From Alphaproteobacteria bacterium MedPE-SWcel (GTDB lineage Bacteria; Pseudomonadota; Alphaproteobacteria; Rhodobacterales; Rhodobacteraceae), in contig MPDC01000014.1 of the NCBI GenBank assembly GCA_001874255.1, forward strand, positions 1-64,000: a DNA stretch of 64,000 nt, read 5' to 3'. Below the pieces are notes generated by a model. The model searched no databases. It was not told where the DNA came from and worked only from the letters and a program-made list of their open reading frames with translations. This document shows, piece by piece, positions 27,313 through 36,014 of the stretch. The first letter of the stretch is position 1. Each line of letters opens with the position of its first letter. Both the position numbers and the translations under genes were made by a program.

Positions 27313-28713
27313 TCAGGCCGCTGCCGGACGCGACGCCGCGCCCAGCGAGGTCTGGTTACGTCCGGCACGTTTGGCATCATAGAGTGCCCGGTCCGCGGCG
27401 GCGAAGAGGCCATCGACCGAGGTCTCGCCCGTATGGGATCCGCCGATGACCGCGCCGATGCTGATGGTCACCTCGATCGGGATCGGAGCACCGGAAATGG
27501 TGAAGGGGGCCGCGTTGATTGCGCTGCACAACCGGGTTGCCATGCTGTCGGCTTCGGCGGCGGAGACGCCGGGTATGACGACCATGAACTCCTCGCCTCC
27601 GATACGGGCCAGCAGGTCGCAGTTGCGCAGCTCAGCCTGCAGCCGCCGGGCCGCTTCGACCAGAACCGCATCACCGACCGGGTGGCCGAACTGATCGTTG
27701 ATCCGCTTGAAATGGTCCAGATCCGCAACCATCACTGCAAATTGCTGACCGGACTGCGTTGCATCACAGGCCACCCGCGACAGGAACGGTTTTGCGTACC
27801 GCCGGTTGTAAAGTCCGGTCATCGGGTCCTCCATCGCCGCGCGCAAGCTGTTGCGCACTTCGTCCCGGGCCCGTTCGGCACGGCTTTTATATTGAAGCTG
27901 TGTGTTGATCCGCAGCACCAGTTCGTCCACCTGAAACCCGCAGTGCAGCACGTCATGCGCACCGCGGTCCAGCGCTTCGGCGGCGATCATGGCATCAGCC
28001 GGGTTGGGCACCGCGATCACCACGCAGTCACGGGTGCTGGCCCGCGCCCGGAGGTCGGCGAGAAGGCGCAGTGCCATGCCGGCAGAGAGTTCGTTCAATT
28101 CGATCACGATCACATCCGGTACCGGAGACCGCATCAGGTTCTGGAGGGCGTCGATGGTATAGGCGCGCAGGTCATCGCTGACCTGTGTGGAGAGTCGGCT
28201 TTTCCATTTGTGCGCGGTTTGCAGGTCGTGACACAGCAGCGCGATCCGGGCGTCCGGCCTTTGCGGCAGGCGCGTCGCTTCGGCACGGGGCATCACCAGC
28301 CCATGCGGGCCGTCTTCGCACAGATGCAGGCCTTCGTCCTGGGGGCGCATGCGGAGCAGGCTGCGGATACGGGCCTGAAGGATCATATCGTCCACGGGCT
28401 GCGGCAATACTTCGTCAATTCCCGCCGACAGAGCCTTGATCCGGGTCGCCCGGTCATTCTGTGCACTGAGAGCGATCACCGGCACATCCGCGACCTGCGC
28501 GATGCGGGCCAGGGCCTGCTTCACAGCCGCCGCGTCGCCGTCAGGAAGGGACATCGCCGTCAGGATCAGATCGGGCCGGTTGCCTGCTGCCAGCTCTGTG
28601 GCGACGGCAACGGAGTCGGCCTGCAGCACCTGGAAACAGGCCGCCGTCAGCTGCACCTTCAAAATGATGCGATTGATGGAGACCCCATCTATGATCAGGA
28701 TCGTACCTTGCAA
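27313..28713 (-). CDS. PleD-like diguanylate cyclase (REC-REC-GGDEF)
   Basis: DPMTGLYNRRYAKPFL...RNCDLLARIGGEEFMVVIPG (I-site RNCD and GGEEF); two N-terminal receiver-like domains. Confidence 0.92.
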   Translation of the reverse strand: MQGTILIIDGVSINRIILKVQLTAACFQVLQADSVAVATELAAGNRPDLILTAMSLPDGDAAAVKQALARIAQVADVPVIALSAQNDRATRIKALSAGIDEVLPQPVDDMILQARIRSLLRMRPQDEGLHLCEDGPHGLVMPRAEATRLPQRPDARIALLCHDLQTAHKWKSRLSTQVSDDLRAYTIDALQNLMRSPVPDVIVIELNELSAGMALRLLADLRARASTRDCVVIAVPNPADAMIAAEALDRGAHDVLHCGFQVDELVLRINTQLQYKSRAERARDEVRNSLRAAMEDPMTGLYNRRYAKPFLSRVACDATQSGQQFAVMVADLDHFKRINDQFGHPVGDAVLVEAARRLQAELRNCDLLARIGGEEFMVVIPGVSAAEADSMATRLCSAINAAPFTISGAPIPIEVTISIGAVIGGSHTGETSVDGLFAAADRALYDAKRAGRNQTSLGAASRPAAA

Positions 28714-28828
28714 GTCCGAACACCCTTATATCTGTCTTATGACGTGATCCGAGTGTCGATTAGACTGGTTAACAAACTCTTTCGTATTTACAGCAATTTG
28801 ACCTAAAAGTGTCGACAAGGAGTCTGCT

Positions 28829-29113
28829 ATGCCATTTTCCGCCGATCAGGCCGAGGTTCTGAGTTTGAAAGCGCTAAGCTGGCTGGCGGGCAGTGACGAG
28901 TTGCTGCCGGTCTTCCTCGGTGCCAGCGGGGCGTCCCTGTCGGACCTGCGCGACAGGGTGAACGATCCGGCATTCCTCGGAGCCGTGCTGGATTTCCTGC
29001 TGATGGATGACGCCTGGGTGATGGCGTTTTGTGATATCGAAGCTCTGCCCTACAGCGCCCTGGTCGAGGCGCGCGCCGCGTTGCCGGGGGGTGAACAGGT
29101 CCACTGGACGTGA
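28829..29113 (+). CDS. DUF3572 domain-containing protein
   Basis: ALSWLAGSDELLPVFLGASGASLSDLRDRVNDPAFLGAVLDFLLMDD. Confidence 0.85.
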   Translation: MPFSADQAEVLSLKALSWLAGSDELLPVFLGASGASLSDLRDRVNDPAFLGAVLDFLLMDDAWVMAFCDIEALPYSALVEARAALPGGEQVHWT

Positions 29114-29152
29114 TAGGGCTGCGAAACGCCCTGAACTCTCCGAGGATCCTCC

Positions 29153-29842
29153 ATGACACTTTCCGCGCTTCTGTTTGACAAGGACGGTACGCTGTTCGAC
29201 TTCTCCCGGACCTGGGATGGCTGGTCGATGACGATGCTGGAGGACTTGGCAGAGGGCAACACCGACCGGTTGATGGCCATGGCCGATGCCATCAGCTACG
29301 ATCTGCAGCAACGCACCTTCCGTCCGGACAGTATTGCCATCGCGGGCACGAATGGTGAAGTCGCCGCGCGGCTGTCGCCGCATGTGCCGGGCCAGACCCC
29401 GGCGGAACTCGCGACCTATCTGACCCGGACAGCCGCAGAGGCGGAATTGGCGCAGGCGGTGCCTCTGGCGCCGTTTCTCGACGGGTTGCGCGGACAGGGA
29501 TACAGGTTGGGCGTGATGACCAATGACGGCGAACATTCGGCCCGCCGCCACCTGTCTCGGTCCGGCGTGCTGGATCTCTTTCACATGGTGATTGGCTCCG
29601 ACAGTGGCTATGGCGCCAAGCCAGATCCCGACCCCCTGCTGGCTTTCTGCAAGGTCACCTCGGTTGCGCCGTCGCAAACTGCCATGGTGGGGGACAGCCT
29701 GCACGACCTGATCGCGGGACGCGCGGCAGGCATGCAGACCATTGGCGTTCTGACCGGCATGGCCAGCGCCGCTGATCTTGCGCCGCACGCAGATGTGGTG
29801 CTGCCGGATATCGGACACATCCCGGCCTGGCTGGCCAGTTGA
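29153..29842 (+). CDS. HAD-family hydrolase (phosphoglycolate phosphatase-like)
   Basis: LLFDKDGTLFDF, MVGDSLHDLIAGRAAGM. Confidence 0.92.
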   Translation: MTLSALLFDKDGTLFDFSRTWDGWSMTMLEDLAEGNTDRLMAMADAISYDLQQRTFRPDSIAIAGTNGEVAARLSPHVPGQTPAELATYLTRTAAEAELAQAVPLAPFLDGLRGQGYRLGVMTNDGEHSARRHLSRSGVLDLFHMVIGSDSGYGAKPDPDPLLAFCKVTSVAPSQTAMVGDSLHDLIAGRAAGMQTIGVLTGMASAADLAPHADVVLPDIGHIPAWLAS

Positions 29843-29977
29843 ACTCCAAAGGGTCGGCGCCAAGCGGCATCCTGCGACGGGAAAGCGACATGCCGTGTCG
29901 GTAATGGACAGGTGTGTCTGGAGGCCGGTGAGGCAATATCGACGGAGCATTCGGTTCAAAGTCTGAGAGGGAGCATC

Positions 29978-31537
29978 ATGTCGGAGACAGTTGCGCGCAA
30001 ACGGCGTGGCGGCGGCAGGGCGGGGGCTGCGGCCCGTCGCGGCACGGCAACGCTGGAACAGATGCCGTGGAATCCTCCGACGAATATCGACCGGCCGATC
30101 GAGCCTTTGACCGCCGAAGGCATTGCTGCAATCCATGATGGCGCCATGCGCATCCTCGAGGAAATCGGGGTGCAGTTCCTGAATGCCGAAGCGTTGAAGA
30201 TCTTTCGGGAGGCCGGCGTCAAGGTGGACGGGGAGCTGGTCCGGATGGACCGCGACTTTGTCATGGAAATGGTGGCCAAGGCGCCGTCGGAATTCACTCT
30301 GACCCCGCGCAACCCGGATCGAAAAATCCGCATCGGTGGGGACACGATGGTTTTCGGCAATGTGTCCTCGCCGCCGAACTACTGGGACATGGAGCTGAAC
30401 AAGAAGGTCCCCGGCACCCGCACGCAATGTCAGAACCTGCTGAAACTGACCCAGTATTTCAATTGTATCCACTTCGCCGGCGGCTATCCGGTGGAGCCTG
30501 TGGACATTCATGCATCGGTGCGCCACCTGGATGTGCTTCTTGACAAGCTGACGATCACAGACAAGGTGATGCACGCCTATTCGCTCGGCAAGGAGCGGGT
30601 GGAAGATGTGATGGAAATGGTGCGGATCGCCGGCGGGCTGAGTCATGCGGACTTCGAGGCGGCACCGCATATGTACACCAATATCAACTCCACCTCGCCG
30701 TTGAAACATGACGAGCCGATGATCGACGGCTCGCTGCGGCTGATCCGGCGGGGTCAGCCGGTCATCGTGTCGCCCTTTACGCTGGCAGGGGCGATGGCGC
30801 CGGTCACCATGGCGGGCGCGGTCGCCCAGTCTCTGGCAGAATCGCTCTGCGCGATTGCGCTGTTTCAATACGTCCGCCCCGGGGCCCCCTGCGCCATTGG
30901 CACCTTCACGTCGAACGTGGATATGAAGTCCGGTGCGCCTGCCTTTGGCACCCCGGAATACATGCGGGCGACCCAGATGACCGGCCAGATGGCCCGGTTT
31001 TACGGGCTGCCGATGCGGTCTTCGGGGGTCTGTGCCGCCAATGTGCCGGATGGTCAGGCCATGTGGGAGACCTCGAATTCGCTCTGGGCCGCCGTGCAAT
31101 CGGGAACCAACATGGTCTATCACGCGGCTGGGTGGCTCGAGGGGGGGCTGATCGCCAGCCCCGAAAAATTCATCATGGATTGCGAGGTGCTGCAGATGAT
31201 CCAGCGCTATATGGATCCCGCGATCGTGGCGACCGGTCCCGATGAGATCGCGCTGGACGCCATTCGCGAGGTCGGCAATGAAGGTCATTTCTTTGGCATT
31301 CAGCACACCCAGGATCGCTATACGACGGCGTTCTATCAGCCATTCCTGAGCGACTGGCGCAACTATGAGGCCTGGGAGGCCGCAGGCGGCGTCTGGACTG
31401 CAGAACGTGCGCACAAGATCTACAAGCAGATCATTGCTGAATTTGAAGAGCCGCCGATGGATCCGGCCATCCGGGAGGAACTGGCGGCCTTTGTCGCGCG
31501 GCGAAAATCAGAAGGTGGCGCTCCTACCGACTTCTAA
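29978..31537 (+). CDS. MttB-superfamily (trimethylamine/betaine) methyltransferase, non-pyrrolysine type
   Basis: IHDGAMRILEEIGVQFLNAEALKIFREAGVKVDGE, TMVFGNVSSPPNYWDMELNKKVPGTRTQC; full-length ORF without internal amber codon. Confidence 0.9.
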   Translation: MSETVARKRRGGGRAGAAARRGTATLEQMPWNPPTNIDRPIEPLTAEGIAAIHDGAMRILEEIGVQFLNAEALKIFREAGVKVDGELVRMDRDFVMEMVAKAPSEFTLTPRNPDRKIRIGGDTMVFGNVSSPPNYWDMELNKKVPGTRTQCQNLLKLTQYFNCIHFAGGYPVEPVDIHASVRHLDVLLDKLTITDKVMHAYSLGKERVEDVMEMVRIAGGLSHADFEAAPHMYTNINSTSPLKHDEPMIDGSLRLIRRGQPVIVSPFTLAGAMAPVTMAGAVAQSLAESLCAIALFQYVRPGAPCAIGTFTSNVDMKSGAPAFGTPEYMRATQMTGQMARFYGLPMRSSGVCAANVPDGQAMWETSNSLWAAVQSGTNMVYHAAGWLEGGLIASPEKFIMDCEVLQMIQRYMDPAIVATGPDEIALDAIREVGNEGHFFGIQHTQDRYTTAFYQPFLSDWRNYEAWEAAGGVWTAERAHKIYKQIIAEFEEPPMDPAIREELAAFVARRKSEGGAPTDF

Positions 31538-31766
31538 TTTTCTGTCCCGGTTCGCCTCGGTGCGGCAACTTTCCGCATAAATCTTCCTGCTCTGGTCACG
31601 ATTTGATTGGAGTGGGCGCCCGTATTGGCCTATGCTGGCCGCGTAAAGATCGGACAATATGATAGGATACGAGTGAGGGAGACCCCGCCCGGAAGCTACG
31701 CATCACGCCTCGGATGTCAGCTCAAGAGGGAAGAAACCGCACGATTCGCATATGCAAGACCCTTGA

Positions 31767-31805
31767 GGCCGTGGGAAACTTTCCCCTCGGCTTTTGTTTT
31801 GCATG
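31767..31805 (+). terminator. Terminator-like hairpin in the mttB/H-NOX intergenic region
   Basis: GGCCGTGGGAAACTTTCCCCTCGGC followed by TTTTGTTTT. Confidence 0.45.
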
Positions 31806-31947
31806 GCGCCGGGATTATCCATTTTGCAAGCAAGCTCAGGAACCTGGCTTGTCGGCGAGACAGAAAGAATATGAAATCTTAGATATTCGGCCTTTCTTAA
31901 GCATGCGGACTTAATTTTGGCTAAAAGGTGAGATAGGGAACGACCGT

Positions 31948-32535
31948 ATGCACGGTTTGATCAATAGGGCAGTCCAGGCGTTTGTCAGTAGCACATATGG
32001 GAGCAAGCGCTGGAACGAGATCATGGACGCAAGCGAACTTGGATTTTCCGAGTTCGAGGCGATGCTCGTGTACCCTGAAGATCAATCAATGCGCATGATG
32101 CGTGCAGTAGAACGGAGCCTGGAACGCCCATTGCTCGAAATTCTGGAAGATGTCGGGACTTTCCTGGTCTCCAACCCCCAGGTGGAGGCACTGCGCCGTC
32201 TGCTGCGGTTTGGTGGCGTCAACTACGTCGAATTCCTGCATTCCCTGGATGACTTGCCCGACCGGGCGCGGCTGGCCGTCTCTGACCTGCATTTGCCGGG
32301 TTTGGAGCTGATCGAGCAGGCCCCCGGTCAGTTCGAACTCCTGTGTCAACCGGGGGTGCCGGGCTATGCGCAGGTCATGACGGGCGTGCTGCGGGCGATG
32401 GCTGATGATTATGGCGCCCTGGTGATCCTTGATCTCGCCGGAACACAGGACGGCGCCGATGTGATCTCCATTACGCTGATCGAAAGCGAATTTTCCGAGG
32501 GCCGGACCTTTGATCTGGGAGCGCATCCCCTATGA
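31948..32535 (+). CDS. H-NOX (haem NO-binding)-like domain protein, degenerate haem-binding residues
   Basis: MHGLINRAVQAFVSSTYGSKRWNEI...LLRFGGVNYVEFLHSLDDLPDRARLAV aligns by eye to soluble guanylate cyclase H-NOX; His and YxSxR not conserved. Confidence 0.85.
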   Translation: MHGLINRAVQAFVSSTYGSKRWNEIMDASELGFSEFEAMLVYPEDQSMRMMRAVERSLERPLLEILEDVGTFLVSNPQVEALRRLLRFGGVNYVEFLHSLDDLPDRARLAVSDLHLPGLELIEQAPGQFELLCQPGVPGYAQVMTGVLRAMADDYGALVILDLAGTQDGADVISITLIESEFSEGRTFDLGAHPL

Positions 32536-33548
32536 TGAGCTTGCAGGACCTCACCGGCTTGGCCAATCAGATCTGCCCTATGCATGTCATTATCGACATT
32601 GAGGGCAATCTGACAAGTTACGGCCCGACACTGGATAAGATCCGGGGTGACGAATCCTGGGAGGGGCGGTCCTTTTTCGATATTTTCGATCTGCAGCGAC
32701 CGCGCTGGGTGAAGACCATCGGGGATCTGATGGAGACGACCGGCAGTAAGCTTCACTTCCAATTGCGCTCTGCGCCGCATACCCGGATGAAGGGGGTGCT
32801 GGTGCCGCTGCCCGACGGCAAAGGGGCCTTTATCAACCTGTCCTTCGGGATATCCGTGCTGGACGCGGTTCGCGATTTTGATCTGACCAGTCAGGATTTC
32901 TCGCCGACGGATCTGACCATCGAGATGCTGTATCTTGTCGAAGCCAAATCTGCTGCGATGGAGGCGTCGCGCCAGTTGAACCTGCGCCTGCAAGGGGCGA
33001 AGATCGCCGCCGAAGAACAGGCCTTTACCGATACGCTGACCGGCGTCAAGAACCGTCGCGCAATGGATCACGTGCTCAATCGTTTGATCAACAGCGGCCG
33101 GGATTTCGCACTGATGCATGTGGATCTCGATTTCTTCAAGCAGGTCAATGACACCTATGGCCACGCTGCGGGCGATGCGGTGTTGCAGCGGGTGGCCGCG
33201 ATCATGGTCGATTGCACCCGGAAATCCGATACCGTCGCACGGATCGGGGGCGATGAATTCGTCCTCATCTTTGAAGGCCTGATGGACATCGGGCGGCTGG
33301 GCGAACTGGCCCAACGCCTGATCCAGAGGCTGGAGGACCCGATGATGTACGGTGCTCAGACCTGCAGGATCTCGGCCTCTGCGGGCACGACATTGTCGTC
33401 CTCCATGTCCCAGCCCGATGCGGCGCAATTGCTTCATCAGGCGGATGTGGCGCTTTATGGCGCAAAACGGGCAGGGCGGGCGCAGCACATGTTCTTTGCG
33501 CCTCATCTCGAAGCCGAGATGGCGCCTCCCGACAGCAAATCTGCCTGA
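32532..33548 (+). CDS. GGDEF diguanylate cyclase with HNOBA/PAS-like N-terminus
   Basis: DTLTGVKNRRAMDHVLNRL...ARIGGDEFVLIFEG; overlaps the H-NOX gene (ATGATG). Confidence 0.92.
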   Translation: MMSLQDLTGLANQICPMHVIIDIEGNLTSYGPTLDKIRGDESWEGRSFFDIFDLQRPRWVKTIGDLMETTGSKLHFQLRSAPHTRMKGVLVPLPDGKGAFINLSFGISVLDAVRDFDLTSQDFSPTDLTIEMLYLVEAKSAAMEASRQLNLRLQGAKIAAEEQAFTDTLTGVKNRRAMDHVLNRLINSGRDFALMHVDLDFFKQVNDTYGHAAGDAVLQRVAAIMVDCTRKSDTVARIGGDEFVLIFEGLMDIGRLGELAQRLIQRLEDPMMYGAQTCRISASAGTTLSSSMSQPDAAQLLHQADVALYGAKRAGRAQHMFFAPHLEAEMAPPDSKSA

Positions 33549-33590
33549 CCTTTTCGCCTGACCTTTCTGCCTGACTCTGCCTGACCGTAG
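33543..33590. repeat. Short tandem repeat at the GGDEF gene stop
   Basis: gcctgaccttttc / gcctgacctttct / gcctgactct / gcctgaccgt. Confidence 0.65.
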
Positions 33591-33802
33591 TGAGGGCCAT
33601 GTTCTGTTGCCCGCAGCGCTGCCCGAAGGGCGCGCTGCTGTTTCGGCTGCGGTTGGCCGCCGATCGGGGCGCGCCGCTGGGGTTGCTGCGGCGCGGTGAT
33701 CCTGAATTGGTCTGGTTGAATTGGCGATTATTGGCGCTTTGTCCTGAGCTGCCCGTGATCTACGACGGAGCGAGCCACATCGCCAATGCGGAGCCATGTC
33801 AT

Positions 33803-35917
33803 ATGCCCCAGACCGATCTGAAACATCCCTCTGCCGCCGGACAGGAGCGTCAGCCGCGCCCCGGCACGCAGATCCGGCCGAGCGTCTGTCCGCTGGATTG
33901 CCCGGATACCTGCAGCCTCAGCGTCGAGGTCACCGACGGGCAAATCGTGGCCGTGCGCGGCTCGGAGGCCAACCCGTTCACCGCCGGGGTTGTCTGCAAC
34001 AAGGTGGCGCGGGCCTATCCAGATTTTGTGCACGGGCCGGCTCGGCTGACACATCCGCTGCGCCGGACCGGGCCGCGCGGGTCCGGACTGTATGAGCGTA
34101 TCTCCTGGGACCGCGCGCTTGATCTGGTGCATGACGGGATGCAGAACGCCATCGAACAGTTCGGACCGCAATCCATCTTGCCCCTGAATTACGCGGGGCC
34201 CCATGGTGAACTGGCGGGCGGGTCGCTGGACCGGCGATTTTTCTACCGTCTTGGTGCAACCCGCATGAACCGGGGGCCGTTGTGTGGCGGTGTCCGGGGG
34301 CTGGCCTACGAGAGCCTCTACGGGGATGCGCCGGGCATGCCGCCGGAGCAGGCGACCCAGTCCGATCTGATCGTGGTCTGGGGCAACAATGTGACCGTCT
34401 CCAACCTGCATCTGACCCGTGTCGTCAAAGCCGCCCGGGCGCAGGGCGCGCGCCTTGTGGTCATTGATCCGAAACGGATCAAGATTGCCCAGCAGGCGGA
34501 TCTGTACTTGCAGCTCCGCCCCGGAACCGATGTGGTGCTGGCGCAGGGCCTGGCAGCGGAACTTGAACGGCGGGGCGCCTTTGACAGGGCCTTCATTGAG
34601 CGCTGGACCGAAGGCTGCGCCCCCTACATGGAGGAGGCGCGCCGCTACAGTCTGGCTGCGACCGCGGATATCTGCGGCCTGTCGCTGGCGGATCTCGGGC
34701 AACTGGCCGATTGGATGCAGGCGGCAGAGCGTATGGCCACGTCGCTGGGCAATGGAATCGAGCGCGGGCGCTCGGGGGGATCGGGGCTGCGCGCGGCGAT
34801 GGCGCTGAATGCGCTGCTGGGCCAACATGGCCGCCCCGGAGCCGGTATCATTGCCAAATCCGGTCTGGCCGCGCCCAAGACCCGAGCGCGTCTTCAGGGC
34901 GACCACTTGATCGATCCCGAAACGCGGGTCGTCAACATTCTGGATGTCGCGCGGTTGATGCTGGACCGGGATCAGGCGGTGCCGGTCGGGGCCGTGATGA
35001 TATACAACCACAACCCGGTGGCCACGCATCCGGATCAGCTCCGCATGATCAAAGCCCTGAGTCAGGAGGAGATGTTCGTGGTCGGATGTGACGTCGTCAT
35101 GACCGACAGCATGGCCTATTGTGATGTCATCCTGCCGGCTGCGACCCATTTCGAACATGATGAGATCTTTGCCGCCTATGGGCAGAACTATGTTCAGCGG
35201 GCGGAGCCGGTGATTGCGCCTCTGGGCGAGAGCCTGCCCAACACGGAGATCTTTCGCCGTCTGGCGAGGCGTTTCGGCTATGTCGAAGCCGCGCATCAGG
35301 CCAGCGACGTCACCTTGATGAACGAAGCCATGGATGGCAGCCATCCGCAATTTTCCGGCCGTCCCCCCAGCGAGATGCCGACGGACCGGGCGCTTGAGAT
35401 GCAGGCTGAGGGAGGCGCGCCTCTGGTTCTTTGCGCCACGGTCCATCCCGCCACGGCCTCGGGCCGGATCGAATTGTTCAGCTCTGCTCTGGAACAGGCC
35501 GGGGGATTTGGCGTGCCGCGTTATGATCCCGTGCAACAGGACCTGCCATTGGTGTTGATCACGCCCAGCTCTGACAAGCGGATCAACGCAACATTCGGCA
35601 GCTCCCCTCTGTCAAGCGGGCCGGAAACTCTTGAGGTGCACCCGGCGGATGCCGCCGCGCGGGGGCTGAGCGACGGTGATCTTGTCGCGTTGGAGAACCA
35701 GCGGGGCAGCGTTACATTTCGGCTGCGTCTCTCGGATGCGATGCAGCAGGGGGTGGTCTATGCGGCCAAAGGAACCTGGCGGCAGAGTTCCGAAACCGGG
35801 CTGACGGCCAATGCTCTGATGTCGTCGTCGCTGCGCACCGATATTGGCGATGGGGCATGCTATAATGAAACCTTTGTTGAGCTGCGTCGCCACAGCGGGG
35901 CTGGGGCCGGAGCCTAG
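33803..35917 (+). CDS. Molybdopterin-dependent oxidoreductase (formate dehydrogenase/BisC superfamily)
   Basis: SVCPLDCPDTCSLSVEVTDGQIVAVRG Fe-S motif; NNVTVSNLHLTRVVKAARAQGARLVVIDPKR. Confidence 0.92.
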   Translation: MPQTDLKHPSAAGQERQPRPGTQIRPSVCPLDCPDTCSLSVEVTDGQIVAVRGSEANPFTAGVVCNKVARAYPDFVHGPARLTHPLRRTGPRGSGLYERISWDRALDLVHDGMQNAIEQFGPQSILPLNYAGPHGELAGGSLDRRFFYRLGATRMNRGPLCGGVRGLAYESLYGDAPGMPPEQATQSDLIVVWGNNVTVSNLHLTRVVKAARAQGARLVVIDPKRIKIAQQADLYLQLRPGTDVVLAQGLAAELERRGAFDRAFIERWTEGCAPYMEEARRYSLAATADICGLSLADLGQLADWMQAAERMATSLGNGIERGRSGGSGLRAAMALNALLGQHGRPGAGIIAKSGLAAPKTRARLQGDHLIDPETRVVNILDVARLMLDRDQAVPVGAVMIYNHNPVATHPDQLRMIKALSQEEMFVVGCDVVMTDSMAYCDVILPAATHFEHDEIFAAYGQNYVQRAEPVIAPLGESLPNTEIFRRLARRFGYVEAAHQASDVTLMNEAMDGSHPQFSGRPPSEMPTDRALEMQAEGGAPLVLCATVHPATASGRIELFSSALEQAGGFGVPRYDPVQQDLPLVLITPSSDKRINATFGSSPLSSGPETLEVHPADAAARGLSDGDLVALENQRGSVTFRLRLSDAMQQGVVYAAKGTWRQSSETGLTANALMSSSLRTDIGDGACYNETFVELRRHSGAGAGA

Positions 35918-36014
35918 ACCGGATGGAGGCTGTGTGGTCTTTGGTCCCGGGCTTGCGCAGCGCGAGTCCCGGGCCTAGCGTTGGACTTTGCGAAACCTCA
36001 ACGGGCCAAATCTC

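Noticed and set aside
28874-31414. 846-aa - strand ORF opposite DUF3572, HAD and mttB genes
   Set aside because: Spans three well-supported genes on the other strand; composition is typical of antisense reading
29978-31537. Pyrrolysine-containing MttB
   Set aside because: ORF is full length without an in-frame amber codon, so it is a non-Pyl homologue
31607-31882. Small ORFs in the mttB/H-NOX gap
   Set aside because: No recognisable family, overlapping frames and a terminator-like hairpin inside; more likely non-coding
33728-35536. 602-aa - strand ORF opposite the molybdopterin oxidoreductase
   Set aside because: Antisense shadow; opposite strand has a clear Fe-S/molybdopterin protein
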